Below, piece after piece: positions 19,401-26,933 of a DNA stretch of 34,485 bases. The number at the start of each line of letters is the position of its first letter. Position 1 is the stretch's first letter. This DNA comes from a virus. The position numbers were made by a program, and so were the translations under genes. The notes under the pieces are model-generated. The model was not told where the DNA came from and made no database searches. It saw only the letters and a list, made by a program, of their open reading frames with translations. The stretch covers positions 1 through 34,485 of the IMG/VR virus record IMGVR_UViG_3300033148_006007; one strand, given 5' to 3'.

Positions 19401-21889
19401 CTCCAAACCTAGATAGAGAGTTGTATCGATCTATTGTTAGCGGAACATTACAGTCATTTGTTGAAGGGCCGACAATTACGTCTTTGGAGAGACTTGTTGA
19501 GTCTTTTACAGATGTAACTCCTGAAATAAGTGAGACTGCATTTGATAATTGGGTGCTTGGAAGAGACAATCTTCATTTAAGAGATCCGGAATATAGTTCT
19601 GGGCAAATGTTTGATATTGGTAAATTTGACAATGGTGTTATAATTGGTGATACAACAACAATTCAGATTCCAGCATTATCACATTTTAAGCTTAGTGAGG
19701 GAACATTAGAGGCTTGGATTAGACCACAATGGAGTGGTATTGCAAATGACGCAACGCTAACATTTGATTTATCAATTGATGGATATTCAGATCCAACCGA
19801 TGTATATATTGGGTTTTCTGGAACAAACCCAACAAGTATTCCATTTTCGTTAAGCGTTAATGACGACATATCTGTTTTCAATGAACCAATAGATCTCAAT
19901 ACCACTACAGGATTTTTTATATGGTTTGATGACACAAACAATACGTGGAATTTTAGATGGAGTGGAGCAACAGAAGAATCAAAAGAATTTTCTGGATCAA
20001 TCACAACAGATGGAGAGTTCTATGGTATTGCTCGGCCAATTGCAAGCGACGGGTATGAAATAAATGAAATAACGGATGTGATCACAAGTACAATACACGG
20101 AATCGATTTTACTGCGTTTATTGATGATCTTGATGCCGTGCGTACATCTGGTGAATTTGCTACTGACGGAATATCTTTTTATGCTGATAATAGTCATTAT
20201 ATTTTTGATATGGCGGAGAAACCAGCAGCCAACAGAGTTTCATTATTTAGAGACGGAACCGGGTATTTAAATTTCCAAGTATTTGATAATATGGCGAATT
20301 TTGGATTGGCTGCTGGGTTTTATAATATTTCTAAAAATATTCGTGATTGGGAGTCAGGTAGTTTACATCACGTTGCAATATCTTGGAAGTTTAACTCGTC
20401 TGATGAAAGAGACGAAATGCACATGTTTGTTGATGGAGAGGAAGTCACCAATCTATTTAAATATGGCGGAAACCCAAAGGCAAGTTCTTTATTTGATTTT
20501 GGTGATGTCTCTGAAGAAACTATAGTTAATTATTCTTTGCTTCCTATATTAGGTGCTCGTGATGGCTCTACAACCGCCGGCTCAACACTGTTTATGTCCG
20601 AATCTGCAGATTTCGGCGGATCTGGTGTGTTGGTAGGACATTTGCTTTACTTATTAGATGACACTGCAGATGGAGTTGGTGATCCTAATTTTGGGGCCAC
20701 ATATACTGTGACTGGGGTAGGCACAACCACCCTAACATTAGACAGAGCACCAACATTAACTATTGGAGATCTACATTATAGTATAAATTCGTTAACCAGC
20801 ACCGTTTCATCGTTGGTTAATATTCAAGACTTTGTCGTAATAGTGTCCGACATATTGGGGAACGAAACAGAATTAAATGGACTTGATTCAGAGTTTCCAG
20901 ATTATTCAGTGCGCCGTGGATCAGATAACACACATGTAATCACAATTAACAATGGAATAAGTGTATCAGATAGTGCCGTAATAAAACCACTCGGATTATT
21001 GTTAAAACGATGCAGAGAAAGGGTTTATGTTTATGACGGAGGGTACGATGAACTTCGTGTAAACTCTGCATCTCCAGTTAGTTTATCTGATATACGCATT
21101 ACATCTATAATATTAGATAGAACCCTAATTGCTACTGGCGATGGGTTTGGAATGGTCGGCACAATAATAGGTGCTCAGCTGGTTTCGATGTTACAGTCAT
21201 ATTTCGATAGTGTTTGCCAACCAAGTAACCAATCTTCCGGTAGGAGATTGGCAATTACTATGTCTGGTAATAATTTTAATTACGACATACATGGCAACAA
21301 AGTTATAATATCAGGAACAACAAATTCTGGCGCGATTAAGGAAACTATATTGTTTACAGAAAGTACAACAATATCGACAAATGAATATTGGACATATATA
21401 GATTCAATAGTGGTTTCTGCTTTGCCAATCGATGCGTCTATAGCTGCAGGAGCTATAGAAATTAAAGAGTACCAGCCAATAACAATATCAGAAAATAATG
21501 GAGATTTTGCAGAAGTTGTAGAATATTCTAATGGTATAATAAGGTTAGAAACATATGGTACAGGTGGAAATCCATTTATATTAAATGGCTGTACATATGA
21601 GATTGATTACCCATCGTATTTAAGGATACGTGTTGATGCGCAACCAGATACTTTTTATATTGGGAGCGATTATGCAGGAGAGAATAGACTCGATGGTATT
21701 ATGGATGAGTTTAGGATATTAGATTATATATCCAGCGATACAAGGGTTGGAGAATTAGTAACATCAGGATCTATCACAACTGATTACACCAACTTACAAT
21801 CATTTTCTGACAACAGTAATACACTATTATTGTTGCATTTTAATGATAGCATAGAAGATTCATCAACATTTAGGGTGGTACAGCGATAA
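16469..21889 (+). CDS. Very large baseplate wedge/fibre protein with LamG-like domain, first-frame part
   Basis: Frame one gives 1806 aa. The N-terminal 100 residues look Ig-like ('SISFSALFPNTQYRIAFVNT'). Repeated beta units follow, for example 'IGEYSVNYETGDVFVYGDG' (about 428-446) and 'IGDYIIDYTNGIVYVAVSS' (about 667-685). Residues 950-1031 form a conserved-looking helical block ('SLTQISQLTNFSPNLDRELY'). Then comes a LamG/concanavalin-like lectin fold: 'LSEGTLEAWIRPQW' (about 1075-1090), 'LHHVAISWKFNSSDERD' with 'MHMFVDGEEV' (about 1298-1325), and after a 400-residue insertion the closing strand 'LDGIMDEFRILDY' (about 1740). Its position after gp25/J suggests a gp7-like wedge or fibre role with glycan-binding ability. 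The frame ends abruptly at 21889 inside the start of the next LamG unit, after 'LLLHFNDS'; see the next entry. Confidence 0.72.
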   Translation: MALAYVRTLELTTSNINVLFNDDIDTNIGVGNVTIVSEFDSIPNPEIKSVSVENDIVSISFSALFPNTQYRIAFVNTSDQAFQSVNGDRIFEDGNRNSFFIVSPGEEESEIRDAMFDDTSVLYETGEPTFVRNLISLDANQLQKASDSIETTKSSNYISVLVENEVKTRGDGPIDKLDHGGAFEILRVSQSPSSANIASELEFNSSRVSPFSTRDDIIINPILQTLTGDPISVQSIDIISEKVTDDIGASNHFSGLLIKVSNIPVIQVISVSLKRDNIYTEYDINEFGYALKDNRYDTTLGSINVNLLDGEIALSSSSITGLSGGFLLPRAGDEIYVSYVYKKFGRNIDSDSVNISRVRNSVRELVPAVINRFTLENAPIVTQLDTVATSNGVAFLLTHLSNGQPAFTAVHPAFANEIPYNITRLPSSIGEYSVNYETGDVFVYGDGINNSGTGDDTPIANYLYRQSFVSGLDFTFNGDIDEIAVNSTRGLIGLEAKITFDYEDTLAVGTDYRVLSHVEVLNERAENRLTSDFTIQSEYFPVTNVFRILNETTGELYDLERFNDTSISFTGTRQPRQHDITRERALFERVPQEILLVSDEFENSLGLRVLKVDLENNGITDAQGTYIGANFDSSVVFSDTDLFVREFFYEDRLFQNVDTNICRLEGIGDYIIDYTNGIVYVAVSSAQGTDLGDIIYRHKQIETLNKHILGVNDIYRSKSSIQPNITTYSIGTITDTTVGIIGLEQVGARFVNNDVVRTLLVGTHKSGEDGVAVANSNVFSSFGAIFTSADIGRTLVVGSASQTPVQEVLITGIVSNHEVTVDPVLNYTKSGRVWSVLDLSTGASKTITLDYDIVTVKDIYTVTQVGSLPFSLLDGYFDVDNDTVSGNTITLSDSSNLNVGDAIVVNYNPGSIFVDYRYLQDEILVSYEYGNNSLDWSLSDALLAGEEYYVTYKYGALRESLLLNFGSLTQISQLTNFSPNLDRELYRSIVSGTLQSFVEGPTITSLERLVESFTDVTPEISETAFDNWVLGRDNLHLRDPEYSSGQMFDIGKFDNGVIIGDTTTIQIPALSHFKLSEGTLEAWIRPQWSGIANDATLTFDLSIDGYSDPTDVYIGFSGTNPTSIPFSLSVNDDISVFNEPIDLNTTTGFFIWFDDTNNTWNFRWSGATEESKEFSGSITTDGEFYGIARPIASDGYEINEITDVITSTIHGIDFTAFIDDLDAVRTSGEFATDGISFYADNSHYIFDMAEKPAANRVSLFRDGTGYLNFQVFDNMANFGLAAGFYNISKNIRDWESGSLHHVAISWKFNSSDERDEMHMFVDGEEVTNLFKYGGNPKASSLFDFGDVSEETIVNYSLLPILGARDGSTTAGSTLFMSESADFGGSGVLVGHLLYLLDDTADGVGDPNFGATYTVTGVGTTTLTLDRAPTLTIGDLHYSINSLTSTVSSLVNIQDFVVIVSDILGNETELNGLDSEFPDYSVRRGSDNTHVITINNGISVSDSAVIKPLGLLLKRCRERVYVYDGGYDELRVNSASPVSLSDIRITSIILDRTLIATGDGFGMVGTIIGAQLVSMLQSYFDSVCQPSNQSSGRRLAITMSGNNFNYDIHGNKVIISGTTNSGAIKETILFTESTTISTNEYWTYIDSIVVSALPIDASIAAGAIEIKEYQPITISENNGDFAEVVEYSNGIIRLETYGTGGNPFILNGCTYEIDYPSYLRIRVDAQPDTFYIGSDYAGENRLDGIMDEFRILDYISSDTRVGELVTSGSITTDYTNLQSFSDNSNTLLLLHFNDSIEDSSTFRVVQR

Positions 21890-22971
21890 AGCTCACAGAT
21901 GATAGGTCATATAGAATAAGTAATGCTAAATCAGTTTTCAATGCAAATGAGGGAACAATTGAATTCTGGGTAAGTCCATTAAATGATTCGAGAGGAGATC
22001 CTAATTATCATTACTATGTGGATATGTCCGCCGTTATAGATGAAAATTTAGAATCTACATCATCGCTAACCGTTACAACCACTACATCAATAAGAGCGGT
22101 TGAGAGTGTTCGATTAGTTACTGATATACACAATTCCGGAACCAACTATTTTACTGGTGGATCTGTTTCCAGTGTTGATTTTAAGACAATTACGTTAGGA
22201 ATACCACTACCGGCACAGAATGTTATGGTAAAGGTGACATTCGTTCCACTAAGAAACCAAGGAGATAGAGTTAGTATATTTATGGATCCTGGTGCACGAA
22301 TTAACTTTTTTGTAAAAGCGTCTAATATTGAGCACATGATAACTATCCCTGTGTCATGGGAAAGGTCAACATGGCATAGAATAATGGTGATGTGGAAAAT
22401 GAACAGTACAGATAATCAAGACCGGTTACGTTTATTTGTAGATGGTAGCGAAAGAGGAATCGTAAAATATGGTACAGGATTAATATATGGTACTGGTGTA
22501 ATTTATGGCCAAGCAGAGGTAAGACCAGGCGTAAACAGATTCTTGGTCGATAATATAGACTTAACGGATACATTTGCACAAATACACATTGGAGCAGATG
22601 TATTTGGATCAAATGGTGCAATGGCATTAATGGATAACATAAGATTCTCAGACATACAGAGGGTTTTGTCAATAAGAATAACATCCAACGACACATTTGA
22701 TATAAATTATTCGAGTAATACTGATTTTGCTGGACCAGTTGTTAATGATATAGATACAACAGCAATATACGATTTCGATACTACGATAAGCGATGTACAG
22801 AATCTGGCAACACTAATTAATGCAGAAAGAGGAATATTTAGATTCATGGTAAGGGTTATAGACTCGTTTGACAAAATATACGACAACGAGGACCTAAGAA
22901 ACCTGTTGGAAGAGCTAATAAATACAATAAAACCAGCTCATTGTGAAAGCGTTATAACCTTTGAGGAATAA
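21874..22971 (+). CDS. Second-frame continuation: second LamG-like domain of the large wedge/fibre protein
   Basis: The frame one base back (-1) is open from 21874, just after its TAG at 21871-21873. It reads 'GGTAIKLTDDRSYRISNAKS', then 'NEGTIEFWVSPLND', a LamG start equivalent to 'SEGTLEAWIRPQW' upstream. Further on, 'WHRIMVMWKMNSTDNQDRL' with 'LFVDGSERGIVKYG' mirrors 'LHHVAISWKFNSSDERD' in the first LamG unit, and 'MALMDNIRFSD' is the closing strand. The first ATG (22018) lies inside the LamG core and has no ribosome binding site, so an independent start there is unlikely. The last residues are helical ('NEDLRNLLEELINTIKPA'). With the frames joined, the protein would be about 2167 aa. The join fits one missing base at the GGG 21873-21875. 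Confidence 0.72.
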   Translation, partial: GGTAIKLTDDRSYRISNAKSVFNANEGTIEFWVSPLNDSRGDPNYHYYVDMSAVIDENLESTSSLTVTTTTSIRAVESVRLVTDIHNSGTNYFTGGSVSSVDFKTITLGIPLPAQNVMVKVTFVPLRNQGDRVSIFMDPGARINFFVKASNIEHMITIPVSWERSTWHRIMVMWKMNSTDNQDRLRLFVDGSERGIVKYGTGLIYGTGVIYGQAEVRPGVNRFLVDNIDLTDTFAQIHIGADVFGSNGAMALMDNIRFSDIQRVLSIRITSNDTFDINYSSNTDFAGPVVNDIDTTAIYDFDTTISDVQNLATLINAERGIFRFMVRVIDSFDKIYDNEDLRNLLEELINTIKPAHCESVITFEE

Positions 22972-22978
22972 ACAAAGG
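22958..22978 (+). other. Short inverted repeat at the end of the LamG gene
   Basis: CCTTTG (22958-22963) and CAAAGG (22973-22978) can pair as a 6-bp stem with a 9-base loop that spans the stop codon. No U-run follows directly, so it is a weak terminator candidate at best; it may be chance in AT-rich DNA. Confidence 0.2.
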
Positions 22979-23104
22979 CTATATATAATAAGGTTTTATT
23001 AGAATGCTTCCGGTGTTCCCAATGGTATATATGTCAAGAATTTTCGATTTTGTCAAGTGAAAAATAACAAATATGTGTAAAAATTTAAAATAAGGGGTTG
23101 CGTA
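22972..23104 (+). promoter_or_regulatory. Largest non-coding spacer in the structural region; possible promoter region
   Basis: This 133-base spacer is the longest true gap between genes here. It is AT-rich and contains TATATATAATA (22979-22989), which loosely resembles phage late-promoter TATA boxes (T4: TATAAATA), and a second AT-rich stretch before 23090. It ends with AAGGGG (the ribosome binding site) before the ATG at 23105. An 18-codon ORF starting at ATG 23004 has no convincing ribosome binding site. The promoter reading is a guess from base composition and position. Confidence 0.25.
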
Positions 23105-25930
23105 ATGACTAGACCTATTCTAAAAAGGGTAAACTTCTTTGATGGCCAAGAGATATCAGAGACAGATATGGATGTTGAACAGACTGCGTGGCACGATAGT
23201 GTTGCCAATAACACAGACTTTTTGGTTGGTACTGGGGTTGAGAAAGAATTTTCTATCCAAAAAGTACTGTTTGATACAAATAGTGTTCCTGCTTCTGTAA
23301 CTACACTTATAAATGGCGTAAATTTTGATGGTGCACCACTATACACAACAGATTCACTTGGGCAAAGTATATTTTTGCAGCCATCTGATAGTACAAATGG
23401 AAATCAGTTTGAAGTTGAGCTATCCGGCGCGGCATTAGACGGAAGCAATGTAACCAGAGTATACCTTTTTGGTACAATTTTTGGAGGATCATTTGTTCAT
23501 GAGGTGATTTCTTTTGAGACAAATGAACCCCAAGTAACTACACATTACTTTACGCAGTTGATTTCTATCATGACACAAGATTTCTTGGGAAATCAGAACA
23601 CAACAATTGATGGAATTGCGTCAAGAAATCTCGGCGGTTGTCTAAGGATAATGGAATCATTGTCAATGACCCTGGCTCGTGACGCTATTATGGCCCAACA
23701 GGCTATAGAGCCAAATATGGACTATGTTAATTTTAAGCCGTCGACATCAACAAAGACATTAGATAATCTTTTGGATGAAATAGCGGCAACAGAAGGGCTG
23801 AGTGCAGACGACTTGAAAATTAATGTTACGGCTACATCAACTCGAAATTTATCAGCAAATAATAGCACTGGTTTAATTGTCGGACAAAAATTTAAGGCAA
23901 CAACAAATAACATTCAAAAAATATCAATTCTTCTGGCAGTAGAAGAAAATACGCTGGCAGTTCCTGGCGAAGAATTTGATTGGTCCGGAGATATTGTGAT
24001 TGGTGTGCGAGCATTACAAACAACAACACAGTGTCCTACCGATACAATTCCAAATACATCTATTGAGTTTGACCCAGAGCTATCACCTATTGCAGAGGTG
24101 TCGTTCGATCAAAATGGATTGGCTGAGCTTGGTGTTTCACTAAATGGATCGCCCCAAGTGGTTGATTTTATTTTTACGCAATCGCTATTGGCCAACCCAA
24201 ATATTGAACCGAGTATTGAGCCAGACAAATATTATATTATTACGATAAGACGGTCTGGAAATATTAGTAATGGAACCATCGTTTTGCAGGAAGCGGCAAA
24301 CACAAATGCAAGCCCAGACGAAACAGACGAAACTATAATGGCAATATTTTCGCAAAATGTGTGGACCGATGTATCAGATACAGATTTATGGTTTCGTGTG
24401 TATACTGATGCCATTAGACTTACTTCCGGAACAGCATTTGATAGTGGTGTTCAAATTACGACACCAAAGATTAAAACGAATGAAACAACCGGTGTAGACG
24501 AAACGTATATTGAGGGCAATATTAGTTTTATCGACGTATCACAAACTACAAAGAATTATGTTATGGTTCAGAAATCAATAAGTTTTACTGACGCTGTAAC
24601 ACACCCATCAACAGGCAATCGGGTATTTTCCAGAATTGAGGATGTGCCGGATATAGCAGTAGTTTCGGAGAGTACTCTTACGACACTAATTGATGCAGGT
24701 AGTGACCCTATTGTGATTGGCTCAGCTCGTGATACAAATCCAGTTGGCAACCCTAATGTTACCGGAGTCACAGAGTTTCCTGGTTTACTTCGTTCCAGCA
24801 CGTTTTCAATTATAAACCCAACATCAGATATACAATTGAACAACTTTGTTGGATCAATTTTGGTTCCGAATTCAAATAAGCCAGAGCTAAAATACAAAAT
24901 TACAAAAATAGAGATAATAGATGATGCGTACGGTGATGTAGATGGTGACGGCACTATTGGATTAGATGATATTACACGCGCACAAGCACTTAATGGGTAT
25001 TCTAAAAACTTACAATCTGGCACAGTTCCGTCAGCCGAACAAAAGGCCGCCATCGTCGCTGGATCTGTCACAATGGAAGAAATTATTCGTGCAGATGTCA
25101 CAAACAATGGTATAATAAACATATTTGACACACAAATGATTCAACAAAATGTTGCGTTTGGAACGGCTTTTACTGCAGGTAGTAGTTTCCGTCGCGCAGT
25201 AGTAACGGTTGAAAATTTAATTGATCCACTTACGACAACTGTGGATATGATTTCTGCAGATAGTACATTCAATGATGTTCCATTTGTGTCACTTCCGTTC
25301 AGGATTGACTTTGTTCCATTATGGGCGCCACATAATATTGAAATTACAGATCTAAGAAGGTTTATTCCAAAAACATTCACACAAATCGAATCAACTGATA
25401 TCACAGGAAGTGTACCAAACGGAGGCAAAAACACTTCGTTTGTGCCAGGCGACATTCTTTTGGGAGGTGATATATTATCACCAGATGGAAGTGTTTATAA
25501 GATTGATATGGAGACAAGTACAATAGCCATAGATCTTCCAGAGGGGTCGACACAAGGAGAGGTTGATATATTCTCGAACTTCATCAAAGGCCAGATGAGT
25601 TTCTATGACGGAACCATTGTTGCGACTGGAGCGTTGGAGGCTGATCAGGTTAGGGTATCGGCAGCTATACAGTCATTCGTTAAGGACTCAAGCGGTCTCG
25701 ATTTTGACTCGGGTGATGGGTATGTTGAGGTCGAAACAACAGTTGCTTTGCTGTATAACCAAACATCAGGCTTGTTAAGAATAAGAGCAAATAACATTAG
25801 AAATATAGTTACAATGCCAGAATTGCGCACTAGGGTAATCCTAACGGTATTTCTCAAAAAGGCAGGATTCAACAACACAGAAGTTTCGGTTTCAGCAGCA
25901 AGGTTACAAGAATTGTTGGTTTTTGTGTAA
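23105..25930 (+). CDS. Tail fibre/baseplate structural protein with embedded dockerin-like domain
   Basis: This 941-aa protein starts at ATG after AAGGGG. The N-terminus 'LKRVNFFDGQEISETDMDVE' resembles the opening of DUF4815-type phage tail proteins ('R-V-x-(F/Y)-F-D-G-Q'), which attach to the baseplate. A helical block covers residues 150-200, and the middle (220-560) is beta-rich and Thr/Asn-rich. Residues 609-685 hold two dockerin-type calcium-loop helices: 'DVDGDGTIGLDDITRAQAL' and the weaker 'DVTNNGIINIFDTQMIQQNV'. Both keep the 1/5/12 ligand pattern (D611/D615/D622; D664/N668/D675). The final 100 residues are beta-rich, with 'DGYVEVETTVALLYN' and 'GLLRIRANNIRN'. It closes the structural run; the next gene is a homing-type endonuclease. 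A fibre or fibre-connector role is inferred. Confidence 0.65.
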   Translation: MTRPILKRVNFFDGQEISETDMDVEQTAWHDSVANNTDFLVGTGVEKEFSIQKVLFDTNSVPASVTTLINGVNFDGAPLYTTDSLGQSIFLQPSDSTNGNQFEVELSGAALDGSNVTRVYLFGTIFGGSFVHEVISFETNEPQVTTHYFTQLISIMTQDFLGNQNTTIDGIASRNLGGCLRIMESLSMTLARDAIMAQQAIEPNMDYVNFKPSTSTKTLDNLLDEIAATEGLSADDLKINVTATSTRNLSANNSTGLIVGQKFKATTNNIQKISILLAVEENTLAVPGEEFDWSGDIVIGVRALQTTTQCPTDTIPNTSIEFDPELSPIAEVSFDQNGLAELGVSLNGSPQVVDFIFTQSLLANPNIEPSIEPDKYYIITIRRSGNISNGTIVLQEAANTNASPDETDETIMAIFSQNVWTDVSDTDLWFRVYTDAIRLTSGTAFDSGVQITTPKIKTNETTGVDETYIEGNISFIDVSQTTKNYVMVQKSISFTDAVTHPSTGNRVFSRIEDVPDIAVVSESTLTTLIDAGSDPIVIGSARDTNPVGNPNVTGVTEFPGLLRSSTFSIINPTSDIQLNNFVGSILVPNSNKPELKYKITKIEIIDDAYGDVDGDGTIGLDDITRAQALNGYSKNLQSGTVPSAEQKAAIVAGSVTMEEIIRADVTNNGIINIFDTQMIQQNVAFGTAFTAGSSFRRAVVTVENLIDPLTTTVDMISADSTFNDVPFVSLPFRIDFVPLWAPHNIEITDLRRFIPKTFTQIESTDITGSVPNGGKNTSFVPGDILLGGDILSPDGSVYKIDMETSTIAIDLPEGSTQGEVDIFSNFIKGQMSFYDGTIVATGALEADQVRVSAAIQSFVKDSSGLDFDSGDGYVEVETTVALLYNQTSGLLRIRANNIRNIVTMPELRTRVILTVFLKKAGFNNTEVSVSAARLQELLVFV
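24929..25159 (+). other. Dockerin type I-like double calcium-binding motif (residues 609-685)
   Basis: The first loop, D611-x-D613-x-D615-G-x-I-x-x-x-D622, is followed by a helix beginning 'ITRAQAL'. The second loop, starting at D664, keeps D, N, N and D at positions 1, 5, 9 and 12 and is followed by the helix 'TQMIQQNV'. About 40 residues separate the loops, somewhat longer than usual in dockerins. In bacteria dockerins bind cohesin domains; here a structural calcium-binding hinge is equally possible. Confidence 0.6.
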
Positions 25931-25952
25931 TTTTTGTGTTATTTGGTGTAAT
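25922..25952 (+). repeat. Three imperfect copies of TTTGTGTAAT before the endonuclease gene
   Basis: TTTGTGTAAT (25922-25931), TTTGTGTTAT (25933-25942) and TTTGGTGTAAT (25942-25952) run from the last codons of the structural gene to the ATG of the endonuclease. They fill the whole junction and leave no clear Shine-Dalgarno site. Confidence 0.4.
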
Positions 25953-26930
25953 ATGTATAATAGGGCAATAGTGAAGAAGGGAATAATATACAAAGCTACT
26001 GGCCCAACTGGAAAGGTGTATATTGGAAAAACTGTTCAAGGTTTAAAAAATAGAATAAAAGGACATAAAAATACATCTAATAATCCAAATAGCAAAACAT
26101 ATGGTTGCCACTTTGCCAGAGCTATTCGTAAATATGGAATAAAAGAGTTTGATTGGGAAATATTATTGGACAATATTCCGGCGACATATTTGGGCGATGT
26201 AGAAAAAATTATTATAAGTTTGTATAATTCTTACGAGCGTGGATATAATTCTACAATTGGCGGAGAAGGAACTACAGGAAGAATGTTGTCAGAAAGCGAG
26301 AGAAATGCCATATCAGAAAGGCAGCGTGGAAAAAATAATTCGTTTTATGGGAAAACACATACCAATGAAGTCAAAAAGATGTTAAGTGATAAAAGCAAAA
26401 TGATGTCAGGTCCAAATCACCCACAATACGGAAAAAGTCTTTCTGATGCAACCAAATCAAAAATGTCTAAAGCTTTGTCTGGGGAAAGTAATCCATTTTA
26501 CGGAAGATCTCATTCTGTTGAGGCCAAGTTAAAAATATCAAGGGCACGTCTCGGAACGTCCATGTCCGAAGAAACTAAGAAGAAAATATCAAAAACAATG
26601 TCCAAAAAACATTCTGGTAAAAATAACCCATTCTATGGCAAAAAACACTCGAAAGACACCAAAGACAAAATATCGCAATGGTCAAAAGAATTTGTAAGAA
26701 CCGAATCGCATAAAAACAAAATATCTGAATCGAACAAGAGAACTAAAAGAAAAAACTCTATGAAGTCTGCTGTGCCGTTTGTTGTTAGGGAAAATGATAA
26801 TATTGTGGGAGAGTGGTTGTTGGCAGTAGAGTGTGCCGAAGATCTAAATCTGGATTACGGCAGCATACTCAAATGTCTCAAAAACAAACAAAAAATCCAC
26901 AGAGGATATACATTTAAATTTAAGGAATAA
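25953..26930 (+). CDS. GIY-YIG homing endonuclease with NUMOD3 repeats (Seg/I-TevI-like)
   Basis: I choose ATG 25953 (325 aa); the open frame reaches back to a TTG at 25923, but that overlaps the upstream gene. The GIY-YIG nuclease domain covers residues 8-106: 'GIIY' (10-13), 'YIG' (23-25), R34, H38, catalytic E84 and N99 in 'GYNSTIGGEG'. Residues 126-245 hold NUMOD3 DNA-contact repeats such as 'NPFYGRSHSVEAKLKIS' and 'NPFYGKKHSKDTKDKIS'. The end, 'LLAVECAEDLNLDYGSILKC' to 'GYTFKFKE', fits a NUMOD1-type helix-turn-helix. This is a free-standing, all-residues-present enzyme of the kind that cuts related phage genomes and spreads itself and its flanks. The ribosome binding site is poor. The gene carries the Shine-Dalgarno site (AAGGA 26922-26926) of the next gene in its last codons. 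Confidence 0.9.
   Translation: MYNRAIVKKGIIYKATGPTGKVYIGKTVQGLKNRIKGHKNTSNNPNSKTYGCHFARAIRKYGIKEFDWEILLDNIPATYLGDVEKIIISLYNSYERGYNSTIGGEGTTGRMLSESERNAISERQRGKNNSFYGKTHTNEVKKMLSDKSKMMSGPNHPQYGKSLSDATKSKMSKALSGESNPFYGRSHSVEAKLKISRARLGTSMSEETKKKISKTMSKKHSGKNNPFYGKKHSKDTKDKISQWSKEFVRTESHKNKISESNKRTKRKNSMKSAVPFVVRENDNIVGEWLLAVECAEDLNLDYGSILKCLKNKQKIHRGYTFKFKE
26328..26688 (+). repeat. NUMOD3 repeat block in the endonuclease gene
   Basis: Four full repeats and one partial one follow the pattern G-x-x-N-P-F-Y-G-K-x-H-S-x-x-T-K-x-K-I-S. They lie at residues 126-245, are rich in Lys and Ser, and are typical DNA-backbone-contacting modules of homing endonucleases. Confidence 0.8.
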
Positions 26931-26933
26931 ACA

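Noticed and set aside
22018-22971. Independent gene starting at ATG 22018
   Set aside because: The open frame continues upstream to 21874 with clear LamG sequence, the ATG lies inside the domain core, and no ribosome binding site precedes it.
22958-22978. Strong intrinsic terminator after the LamG gene
   Set aside because: The stem is only six base pairs, has a nine-base loop, and lacks a following T-run; it is kept only as a weak inverted repeat.
23004-23060. 18-codon ORF in the spacer before the fibre gene
   Set aside because: No convincing ribosome binding site and no recognisable product; such short frames are common by chance.
24568-25131. Minus-strand open frame (187 codons) inside the fibre-type gene
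   Set aside because: It lies opposite clearly coding sequence that includes the dockerin-like region; its composition is typical of an antisense shadow.
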